DNA of 5,545 nt from CAJUOR01 sp964596105 (GTDB lineage Bacteria; Bacillota_I; Bacilli_A; Erysipelotrichales; Coprobacillaceae). The stretch spans positions 1 through 5,545 of the forward strand of contig CAZQRT010000076.1 in assembly GCA_964596105.1 (NCBI GenBank), given 5' to 3'. Of the stretch, positions 1-4,965 are shown piece after piece (position 1 is the stretch's first letter; the number at the start of each line of letters is the position of its first letter). Under the pieces are notes generated by a model that was given only the letters and a program-made list of their open reading frames with translations, was not told the origin of the DNA and searched no databases. Position numbers and translations under genes: made by a program.

Positions 1-2
1 TC

Positions 3-29
3 GGTCTGATCATCAGTTTAGGGATTTAA
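3..29 (+). CDS. Possible last codons of a converging plus-strand gene
   Basis: One plus-strand frame entering from the left edge reads GLIISLGI and then a TAA stop at 27-29. The stop overlaps the first bases of a strong plus-strand terminator, which is the usual arrangement at the end of a gene. The tail is hydrophobic, so a membrane protein is possible, but eight residues cannot identify a family. The frame starting at base 1 stops almost at once and the frame starting at base 2 runs through the hairpin, so this frame is the best candidate. The terminator is the real support; the coding call is an inference. Confidence 0.35.
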   Translation, partial: GLIISLGI

Positions 30-55
30 GGACAGCTATTCGCTGTCCTTTTTTT
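28..55 (+). terminator. Rho-independent terminator
   Basis: A 9-bp perfect stem (AAGGACAGC, 28-36, with GCTGTCCTT, 42-50) closes a 5-nt loop, and a run of seven T follows (49-55). The T run is on the plus strand, so it ends a plus-strand gene lying left of the window. The mnmE stop (TAA, complement of 54-56) touches the T run. The same hairpin forms in the mnmE transcript, but only a weak U tract follows it on that strand, so two-way termination is possible but less sure. Confidence 0.88.
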
Positions 56-1388
56 ATTTGCCGATACAAAAGCGGCTGAATAATTCATCCAGTAAATCCG
101 GGCTGGCTTCCTCGCCCAGGATTTCTTTTAAAGCGTGCCAGGCGTCATAGAGATCGATGACGACTAAATCCGCCGGCATCTTCTCATCCATCGCCTCTAA
201 AGCTCGAATGATGGCTTTCTGGCACTGTTCCATGAGCTGAATATGGCGGATATTGGAAAGGAAAGCGGCGTCGTCCTCCTTGAGACTGCCAAGATCAAAG
301 CGGTCGATGATGGCCTGGGTCAGATCATCAATATCCTGGTTTAAAGCGGAAACCAGAACCCCGTCCATGTCAATGGCCGCAGGCAGGTCCGCTTTGTTTA
401 ATACCACAATCCGGTTACTGTTAGCGGTCAAGTCTAAAAGTTCCTGGTCTTCCGCGGTTAAAGGCGCGGAGCGGTCGAGCACGAGCAGCACGAGCTGGGC
501 GTCCTGGATGGCTTTCATGGAGCGCTCGACGCCGATTCTTTCCACCTGATCTTCGGTGTGGCGGATGCCCGCGGTGTCGACCAGGCGCAAAACGACGCCG
601 TCGAGATTGACCCTTCCTTCGACGATATCCCTGGTCGTGCCCGGGATGTCGGTGACGATCGCTTTGTCCTCTTCCAGAAAGGCGTTCAAAAGGCTGGATT
701 TGCCGACGTTCGGGCGTCCGACGATGGCGGTTTTGATGCCGTCTTTAATCATCTGCCCGCCCACTGCTCTTTCTAAAATTTCATCGATTTTATCTTTAAA
801 TTTCAGGGTGGCCTGTCTGATTTCTTCATCATCCATCAAAGCGGCGTCCTCGTATTCCGGATAATCGATATTGACTTCGATGGCGGTGATGACTTTGATG
901 AGATCTTCTTTGAGGTCTTTGATCAAAGCGGACACTTTGCCCCTGACGCCGTTTAAGGCCAGATTCATGGACAGGTCGGTATTGGCGGAGACGAGATCGG
1001 CGATCGCTTCGGCCTGGGTTAAATCGATGCGGCCGTTTAAGAAGGCCCGCTTGGAAAACTCGCCGCGCTGCGCCAGCCGGGCGCCGCGGCTTAAGCACAG
1101 CTGCAGGACCCTTTGGGTGACATGAATGCCGCCGTGACAGGAAATCTCCACCATATCTTCCGCGGTAAAGGTTCCCGGTCCGCGGAAAATGCTGACGAGC
1201 ACTTCATCGATGCGTTTGCCGTGATCGTGAATGAATCCGTAAGTGATGGTATGGCTCGGTTTTCCTTTCAGCTGTCCGGTGAAAATGCCGTTGACCAGTT
1301 GAATGCATCCTTCCCCGGACAGGCGGATGATGGACAGTGCGGCTTCCTGCCGCGCGGTCGCGATGGCCGCGATAATATCATCTTGCAT
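54..1388 (-). CDS. mnmE: tRNA uridine-5-carboxymethylaminomethyl modification GTPase MnmE (TrmE)
   Basis: This cytosolic GTPase works with MnmG to add the (carboxymethyl)aminomethyl group at C5 of U34, the wobble base of certain tRNAs, using a folate one-carbon donor. The 444-residue product has the full family layout. The N-terminal folate-binding/dimerisation domain spans about 1-118, and the helical domain flanks an inserted G domain at about 215-370. Visible motifs are P-loop GRPNVGKS (224-231), switch I GTTRD (250-254), DTAG (271-274), NKAD (331-334), SAL (347-349), and the family-defining C-terminal CIGK (441-444) with its catalytic Cys. Length is normal for the family. I chose ATG at 1388 because GAGGTGAT lies 6 nt upstream; a GTG at 1397 sits inside that site and is unlikely. 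It is the last gene of a probable sir2-PAS-mnmE unit, 20 nt after the PAS gene. No mnmG or yidC neighbour is visible. Confidence 0.97.
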   Translation of the reverse strand: MQDDIIAAIATARQEAALSIIRLSGEGCIQLVNGIFTGQLKGKPSHTITYGFIHDHGKRIDEVLVSIFRGPGTFTAEDMVEISCHGGIHVTQRVLQLCLSRGARLAQRGEFSKRAFLNGRIDLTQAEAIADLVSANTDLSMNLALNGVRGKVSALIKDLKEDLIKVITAIEVNIDYPEYEDAALMDDEEIRQATLKFKDKIDEILERAVGGQMIKDGIKTAIVGRPNVGKSSLLNAFLEEDKAIVTDIPGTTRDIVEGRVNLDGVVLRLVDTAGIRHTEDQVERIGVERSMKAIQDAQLVLLVLDRSAPLTAEDQELLDLTANSNRIVVLNKADLPAAIDMDGVLVSALNQDIDDLTQAIIDRFDLGSLKEDDAAFLSNIRHIQLMEQCQKAIIRALEAMDEKMPADLVVIDLYDAWHALKEILGEEASPDLLDELFSRFCIGK

Positions 1389-1392
1389 CGCT

Positions 1393-1400
1393 ATCACCTC
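1393..1400 (-). promoter_or_regulatory. Ribosome binding site fixing the mnmE start
   Basis: GAGGTGAT reads on the minus strand 6 nt before the ATG at 1388. The in-frame GTG at 1397 lies within this site, so it cannot use it as a ribosome binding site. This supports the shorter 444-residue protein starting MQDDI, which matches the usual MnmE N-terminus. Confidence 0.8.
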
Positions 1401-1408
1401 GTATGATA

Positions 1409-1786
1409 TTAAATCCGGTTCAGCCAGTAGTCGCCGACCGGAGCGTCGGCGTGATCGGCGTCCCAGCGCGCCTCGTGTCTTTCAAAATAGCCGATGACTT
1501 TACCGCTGGAATCTCTAACCGGAACAAAGAATTCGCGCTCGCCGGTTTTTTTGTTCAAGGCCTCAAACATCTCTTCCTCGCCGGCATCGGCCCTTCTTAA
1601 AAATTCCTCGATTTTATGACGGGAGTTTTCATTGTGGCAGTTAAATAAAGACTCCCCGACGACCACCCGTCCCGCGTAGCGCTTAATAGCCGCTTTGTTC
1701 ATGTAGCGAACGATATGATCGCGGTCGACAAACACAATCTCATAGACGTAAGCGTCGAGAATGCTTTGAAATATTTCTTCATTCAT
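1409..1786 (-). CDS. Small single-domain PAS protein with a Cys-His motif
   Basis: A 125-residue soluble protein that is essentially one PAS domain. Seen: a PAS-like N-terminal strand and turn, FVDRDHIVRYMNKAA (19-33); a GESLFNCHNENS segment (44-55) holding a Cys-His pair at 50-51; and a C-terminal PAS strand pair, VRDSSGKVIGYFERHE (90-105). A short tail rich in Asp and Trp ends in PVGDYW (117-121). Similar C-H motifs occur in PAS domains attached to DUF438 and in stand-alone PAS proteins of anaerobes (recalled, not searched). There is no kinase, GGDEF or DNA-binding output domain, so it probably senses a ligand or redox state and acts through a partner. ATG at 1786 follows a GGGGGA site and overlaps the sirtuin stop by 8 nt, pointing to translational coupling. 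The frame is open further upstream to 1942, but that part overlaps the sirtuin gene and has low-complexity, Arg/Ser/Pro-rich content, so I leave it out. Confidence 0.82.
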   Translation of the reverse strand: MNEEIFQSILDAYVYEIVFVDRDHIVRYMNKAAIKRYAGRVVVGESLFNCHNENSRHKIEEFLRRADAGEEEMFEALNKKTGEREFFVPVRDSSGKVIGYFERHEARWDADHADAPVGDYWLNRI

Positions 1787-2345
1787 GTTTGGGATCCCCC
1801 AAAAGTGATTCCAGCACTTTTCTGACCTCGTGGGCCGCGTCCTGTTGAATTTCGATGACCTGCGCACCGCGGGATCGCGCGACATCACGCAAGGCCACGG
1901 CGATACTGGTATGATAGGAGCAGCCGATGACAAGAAAAACATCCCCGGGCTTTAATGTTTCCACGCGGTCAAAGGCTTTCTGGTAATTGGGCGCCGGATC
2001 TTCATAAAGCACCGGTTTATTGTACAAAGACCAGGCGATATCCATCTCGTCATCATCGGGCAGCCCGCCGTGCAGCTCCAGAGGATGACTGCCGGCTTTC
2101 TGATGCAGGCCGTCGATGTTCATGGTGATAATCTCCACCCCGTACTCACACAAAGCATAGTGGGCATCGTTAGGCTCGGCCCCTTGCATATTGGCTTTTA
2201 ACTGCCTGATGACCTCATTATATTCCTCATGGTGGCTCATCGCGTAACTGCGAAACAGTTTATCGCGCACCTCAGGCTGTTCCATAAAAGTCGGGATATT
2301 GCTCTGCTTGCTGATGCCGGCCCCGGTAAATGCGATGATTTTCAT
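1779..2345 (-). CDS. Divergent, minimal Sir2-family (sirtuin-like) NAD-dependent enzyme
   Basis: Sirtuins use NAD+ to remove acyl groups from lysine or to transfer ADP-ribose. This 188-residue protein has the Rossmann NAD-binding features: GAGIS (8-12), IPTF (17-20), NDAHYAL (59-65), MNIDGLHQKAG (75-85), LELHGG (89-94) with the expected catalytic His92, and a late VIGCSYHTS (139-147). It is well below the roughly 230-250 residues usual for bacterial sirtuins. It has only two cysteines (66 and 142), so the Cys4 zinc ribbon is absent. The usual TQNID reads TMNID, and the usual GTS reads GCS. The catalytic Asn76, Asp78 and His92 remain, so activity is plausible but the substrate may not be acetyl-lysine. 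ATG at 2345 follows GGGAGGAGA with good spacing; the GTG at 2363 overlaps that site. It is first in the unit with the PAS gene and mnmE. Confidence 0.88.
   Translation of the reverse strand: MKIIAFTGAGISKQSNIPTFMEQPEVRDKLFRSYAMSHHEEYNEVIRQLKANMQGAEPNDAHYALCEYGVEIITMNIDGLHQKAGSHPLELHGGLPDDDEMDIAWSLYNKPVLYEDPAPNYQKAFDRVETLKPGDVFLVIGCSYHTSIAVALRDVARSRGAQVIEIQQDAAHEVRKVLESLLGDPKHE
1801..1821 (-). repeat. Inverted repeat at the sir2 3' end, just before the PAS-gene ribosome binding site
   Basis: AAAAGTG (1801-1807) and CACTTTT (1815-1821) are 7-bp perfect arms separated by 7 nt. In the minus-strand mRNA the hairpin would end directly beside the GGGGGA site used by the PAS gene at 1786. It lies inside sir2 codons, so it may be coincidence. 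Strength is modest because the arms are AT-rich. Confidence 0.45.
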
Positions 2346-2352
2346 ATGATCG

Positions 2353-2361
2353 TCTCCTCCC
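2353..2361 (-). promoter_or_regulatory. Strong ribosome binding site fixing the sirtuin start
   Basis: GGGAGGAGA on the minus strand sits 7 nt before ATG at 2345. The next upstream in-frame start, GTG at 2363, overlaps this site, so the protein begins MKIIAFTGAGIS. The glycine motif is then near the N-terminus, as expected for a minimal sirtuin. Confidence 0.85.
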
Positions 2362-2413
2362 ACAAAAAATTTCCAAACATGACAAAAGTTTAATACTGAC
2401 TCTTCACCTGGCT

Positions 2414-2442
2414 ATTATATCATATTCAGCCCTGGTGTTTGC
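2414..2442 (-). promoter_or_regulatory. Extended -10 promoter of the sir2-PAS-mnmE unit
   Basis: On the minus strand there is a perfect TATAAT (complement of 2414-2419) preceded by TG and one base (2420-2422), an extended -10. The -35 position 17 bp further upstream reads GCAAAC, a poor match, which extended -10 promoters tolerate. The start of transcription would fall near 2407, about 60 nt before the sirtuin ATG. No other good promoter was seen between the three genes. Confidence 0.65.
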
Positions 2443-2584
2443 GTCCCCGGCGGTCATTTTTTTCTTTTTTTCGACAAAGAAGTGTTTTCATTTGATAAAC
2501 GGCACCATATTTTTTAAGAGTTTCTCACCGGATGAATCATAAAAATGAGCTTATTATCAGGATTTTTTTACCTGTAAAAAAGAA

Positions 2585-2616
2585 TTGACAAATATTTAAC
2601 AGCACTTGTTTATAAA
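2585..2616 (+). promoter_or_regulatory. Probable sigma-A-type promoter of the transposase-like gene
   Basis: A perfect TTGACA (2585-2590) lies upstream of TATAAA (2611-2616). The spacing is 20 bp, longer than the ideal 17; TTTATA (2609-2614, 18 bp) is an alternative -10. Transcription would begin about 2622, leaving a short leader before the ATG at 2643. A CACTT-N7-AAGTG inverted repeat overlaps the -10 region and could be an operator. Confidence 0.5.
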
Positions 2617-2619
2617 GTG
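2603..2619. repeat. Inverted repeat over the -10 region (possible operator)
   Basis: CACTT (2603-2607) and AAGTG (2615-2619) form 5-bp arms around a 7-nt AT-rich centre that contains the candidate -10. Bases 2601 and 2620 can extend it if the G at 2602 is skipped. The placement suggests an operator or a remnant of an element end. The arms are short, so chance is a real alternative. Confidence 0.35.
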
Positions 2620-2642
2620 TTATGATAAAAGAGGGTGATCTT

Positions 2643-3989
2643 ATGGCCTATTTCCTTAAAAAAACCAAAACCAAATACGATGTCTATCTGCAGATTTATG
2701 AGAGCTACTACGATCCTGTCCGCAAGGGTTCCGCGCACCGTTCCATCAAACCGGTCGGCTATGTGAAAAAACTCATCGCCCAGGGAATTGACGATCCCAT
2801 CTCTTATTATCAGCGTGAGGTGGAAAGGATGAACGCGGAGCGGAAAAAAACCTTGCGAAAAGAAAAGGACCTGAAGATCGGCGCGGAGTCTCCAGAAAGG
2901 TCCCTCGGTTATTTCCCTTTCAAAAACATCCATGACGGCATGCATGTCAAAAAGCAGCTCGATCTCATGCCAGGCGCAACTGACTTCAAGTTCAATGTTT
3001 ACGAGCTGATGTCCGCTTTGACCTACGCCCTGCTTGTCAGTCCTTCTGACTCTGAAAATGATGATCAAAGTCTGCCTCATTTGTACGAAGAATCATCCTT
3101 TACCCGAAGCCAGATCGCTGAGGGCCTGGAATATATCGGGCAGGAATACGAAAAAATCATTGACATATACAATCAGAGAATCGCCAAGAAATATTCCTTC
3201 GACACGTCCCGCCTTTACTTTGACCGCGTCGATTTTTACTATGATACTGGTGAAAACAGCAGTCAAACGCTTTGTATCGGACTTTTACTGGACAGAAACC
3301 AGATCCCGGCCGGCATGAAAATAAATGAAGAAACTATCTCATTGACAGAGCTCAAGGCCCGTTACAAGATCAGCGGCAGAACCGTCAACGCGGATCATAC
3401 GGACAGCTATCTTTATAAAAAATGCGCGCTTACAGACAGCGAAGAAGCATGGCTTCTTTCTATCGGCGACTACAATTCTGACGGTAATGAGCTGTACCGG
3501 ATCAAAGAAGATTCTTCTTTGACAGAAAAAAGGGTTGCCGTTTACAACCCCAATAAAGCAAGCGAGTTGGATGATGAAGATATCAGCCGGGACGAATACG
3601 AAATGATCATCACCTCAGAAACCGATCTGGCCGCGGATGAGATTTATCACGCGTATCATAACTTACAGGAAATTAAAGAGTCCTTTCAAATCATGATACC
3701 CAATCTCCAAAATGAAGACGCCGCCAAAGGATGCTTGCTGATCATGTATCTTTCCGCGCTGCTGTTAAGACTTCTGCAAAGCAAAGTCCTGCATAATAAA
3801 TTCAACGCAAAAGAGATTAAAAGTTTTGCGGAAGAGTTCCGAGTCATAAAAATTTCAGAGCGAAAATTCGTCAACATGGCCCGGCTCTCGCCATTCCTCT
3901 CATCACTCGCGGATCTTACCGGACTTCCCTTGACATCTTACTACCTGTCGGTAACGGATATGAATAAAATATTGAATCACCGCTTTTAG
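2643..3989 (+). CDS. Transposase-derived protein of the IS1634/IS4 type, catalytic core eroded
   Basis: The 448-residue product resembles IS1634-group transposases at both ends: MAYFLKKTKTK with YLQIYESYYDP (15-25), GYFPFKNIHD (89-98), EGLEYIGQEYEKII (160-173), and a C-terminal block with FRVIKISERK (399-408), LPLTSYYLS (428-436) and HRF. Typical relatives are longer (about 550-600, recalled). Missing length falls in the RNase H-like core. YFD (192-194) keeps a likely first Asp. The second-Asp segment reads NADHTD (249-254), where relatives read like ADKGL. The glutamate segment reads YHNLQEIKESFQIMI (338-352), where relatives read like YHNLWRIEESFRIMK, so the expected Arg, Glu and Lys have become Glu, Lys and Ile. 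There are no stops or frameshifts, and it has its own promoter and a GAGGG site. ATG at 2643 matches the family N-terminus; ATG at 2622 precedes that site. It is probably inactive for transposition: either domesticated or recently decayed. Confidence 0.8.
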   Translation: MAYFLKKTKTKYDVYLQIYESYYDPVRKGSAHRSIKPVGYVKKLIAQGIDDPISYYQREVERMNAERKKTLRKEKDLKIGAESPERSLGYFPFKNIHDGMHVKKQLDLMPGATDFKFNVYELMSALTYALLVSPSDSENDDQSLPHLYEESSFTRSQIAEGLEYIGQEYEKIIDIYNQRIAKKYSFDTSRLYFDRVDFYYDTGENSSQTLCIGLLLDRNQIPAGMKINEETISLTELKARYKISGRTVNADHTDSYLYKKCALTDSEEAWLLSIGDYNSDGNELYRIKEDSSLTEKRVAVYNPNKASELDDEDISRDEYEMIITSETDLAADEIYHAYHNLQEIKESFQIMIPNLQNEDAAKGCLLIMYLSALLLRLLQSKVLHNKFNAKEIKSFAEEFRVIKISERKFVNMARLSPFLSSLADLTGLPLTSYYLSVTDMNKILNHRF

Positions 3990-4015
3990 TGTAATTGTTC
4001 GAGTCCACTTCAATC

Positions 4016-4044
4016 TTTATTTTCTGGTTTTTTCATGCTAAAAT
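4016..4044 (+). promoter_or_regulatory. Extended -10 promoter of the DUF362 gene
   Basis: TAAAAT (4039-4044) is preceded by TGC (4036-4038), giving an extended -10. The -35 position 17 bp upstream is TTTATT, a weak match. Transcription would start near 4051, just before AAGGAGG. No terminator lies between the transposase-like gene (stop at 3989) and this promoter, so read-through from that gene may add to expression. Confidence 0.5.
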
Positions 4045-4054
4045 GGGGAAGAAA

Positions 4055-4061
4055 AAGGAGG
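4055..4061 (+). promoter_or_regulatory. Consensus ribosome binding site for the DUF362 gene
   Basis: AAGGAGG sits 9 nt before ATG at 4071. An earlier in-frame ATG at 4035 would read through the -10 element and this site, so it is not the start. Confidence 0.88.
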
Positions 4062-4070
4062 TTTAACATC

Positions 4071-4937
4071 ATGGCTGCAAAAGTCTATTTCTCAAAAACC
4101 ATCAGCGGTGAAAAAGTTGTCGAGCTGGTGGATAAACTCGATCCAATTCTGGGCGAACATGTCGCAGTCAAACTGCATTCCGGCGAAGTTGGTAACCAAA
4201 ACTTCCTGCGTCCTGACTTCTGGAAACCGGTCATTGAAAAAGTCAACGGCACCGTGGTGGAATGCAACACCGCCTATGACGGCGAGCGCAACACCACCGA
4301 AAAACACTGGAAGACCATGCTTAAACATGGCTGGAGCCGCTACTTTGATGTCGATATCATGGATGCCGAAGGTCCGGATATGAAACTGGAAATTCCTGAC
4401 GGAGCCGTTATCAAAGAGAACTATGTCGGCAAGAATATGGCCAAATACGACTCGATGCTCGTGCTCTCTCACTTTAAAGGACACCCGATGGGCGGTTACG
4501 GCGGAGCCCTCAAACAGCTCTCCATCGGCTGCGCGTCCTCTTACGGCAAAGCCTACATTCACGGCGTCGGAGTCCCGGAAGAAATGTGGACCGCGGATCA
4601 TAATCATTTCCTGGAAGCGATGGCCGATGCCGCTGGTTCCGTCATCGAATACTTCCACGGCAAGATCCTCTACGTCAACGTCATGAAAAACATGTCCGTC
4701 GACTGCGACTGCTGCGCCGTAGCCGAAGATCCATGCATGGCCGATATCGGCATCCTCGTATCCACCGATCCGATCGCCATTGATCAGGCCTGCATTGACT
4801 TAGTTTACAACTCCAAAGATCCCGGACGCGATCATCTCGTTGAGCGCATCGAAAGCCGTAACGGCGTACACACCATCGAAGCGGCAGCCAAACTGGGCTA
4901 CGGCACCAGAGAATACGAACTGATCGAAGTAGCATAA
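4071..4937 (+). CDS. DUF362 domain-containing protein (putative Fe-S centre protein)
   Basis: A complete 288-residue DUF362 protein, soluble, with no signal peptide or membrane segment. Family-like blocks in order: VAVKLHSGEVGNQNFLRP (31-48), VECNTAYDGERN (63-74), VDIMDAEG (94-101), SHFKGHPMGGYGGALKQLSIG (133-153), GKAYIHG (159-165), SVDCDCC (209-215) and DIGILVSTDPIAIDQACIDLVY (225-246). This is the short form, without the paired CxxCxxC ferredoxin insert found in some longer DUF362 proteins. Cys212, 214, 215 and 222, with Cys154 and Cys241, are candidate metal ligands; that DUF362 proteins bind iron-sulfur clusters is a database-style description, and I know of no settled reaction. It has its own promoter, a consensus ribosome binding site and a terminator, so it is probably a single-gene transcript. 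ATG at 4071 gives the usual KVYF start. Confidence 0.92.
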   Translation: MAAKVYFSKTISGEKVVELVDKLDPILGEHVAVKLHSGEVGNQNFLRPDFWKPVIEKVNGTVVECNTAYDGERNTTEKHWKTMLKHGWSRYFDVDIMDAEGPDMKLEIPDGAVIKENYVGKNMAKYDSMLVLSHFKGHPMGGYGGALKQLSIGCASSYGKAYIHGVGVPEEMWTADHNHFLEAMADAAGSVIEYFHGKILYVNVMKNMSVDCDCCAVAEDPCMADIGILVSTDPIAIDQACIDLVYNSKDPGRDHLVERIESRNGVHTIEAAAKLGYGTREYELIEVA

Positions 4938-4938
4938 A

Positions 4939-4965
4939 CGGCGGAATCACTTCCGCCGCTTTTTT
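4939..4965 (+). terminator. Rho-independent terminator of the DUF362 gene
   Basis: An 8-bp GC-rich perfect stem (CGGCGGAA, 4939-4946, with TTCCGCCG, 4951-4958) closes a TCAC tetraloop, followed by C and six T (4960-4965). It begins 2 nt after the DUF362 stop. The T run overlaps the TAA stop of the converging minus-strand gene (4964-4966). On the minus strand only a weak T-rich stretch follows the hairpin, so it serves mainly the plus strand. Confidence 0.93.

Noticed and set aside
1787..1942. N-terminal extension of the PAS protein to 1942
   Set aside because: It lies wholly inside the sirtuin gene in another frame, has Arg/Ser/Pro-rich content and no PAS features; ATG at 1786 has its own binding site.
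2455..2475. T-rich run as a terminator in the divergent intergenic region
   Set aside because: The GC-rich bases before it (about 2444-2454) do not pair into a stem, and no plus-strand gene ends upstream of it.
2558..2574. CAGG and CCTG arms around a T run upstream of the transposase-like promoter
   Set aside because: The arms are only 4 bp with a T-rich loop; this is expected by chance in an AT-rich stretch.
2622..2642. ATG at 2622 as the start of the transposase-like gene
   Set aside because: The GAGGG ribosome binding site (2631-2635) lies downstream of it, and the family N-terminus begins at MAYFL, ATG 2643.
2610..3080. 156-codon open frame on the minus strand opposite the transposase-like gene
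   Set aside because: It is antisense to the conserved N-terminal domain of the sense protein and starts in the middle of it without a credible binding site.
4035..4070. ATG at 4035 as the start of the DUF362 gene
   Set aside because: It would translate through the probable -10 element and AAGGAGG; the added residues are basic and unlike the family.
4092..4658. 188-codon open frame on the minus strand opposite the DUF362 gene
   Set aside because: It is fully antisense to a well-supported gene, and its composition mirrors the coding strand; no ribosome binding site or family signal.
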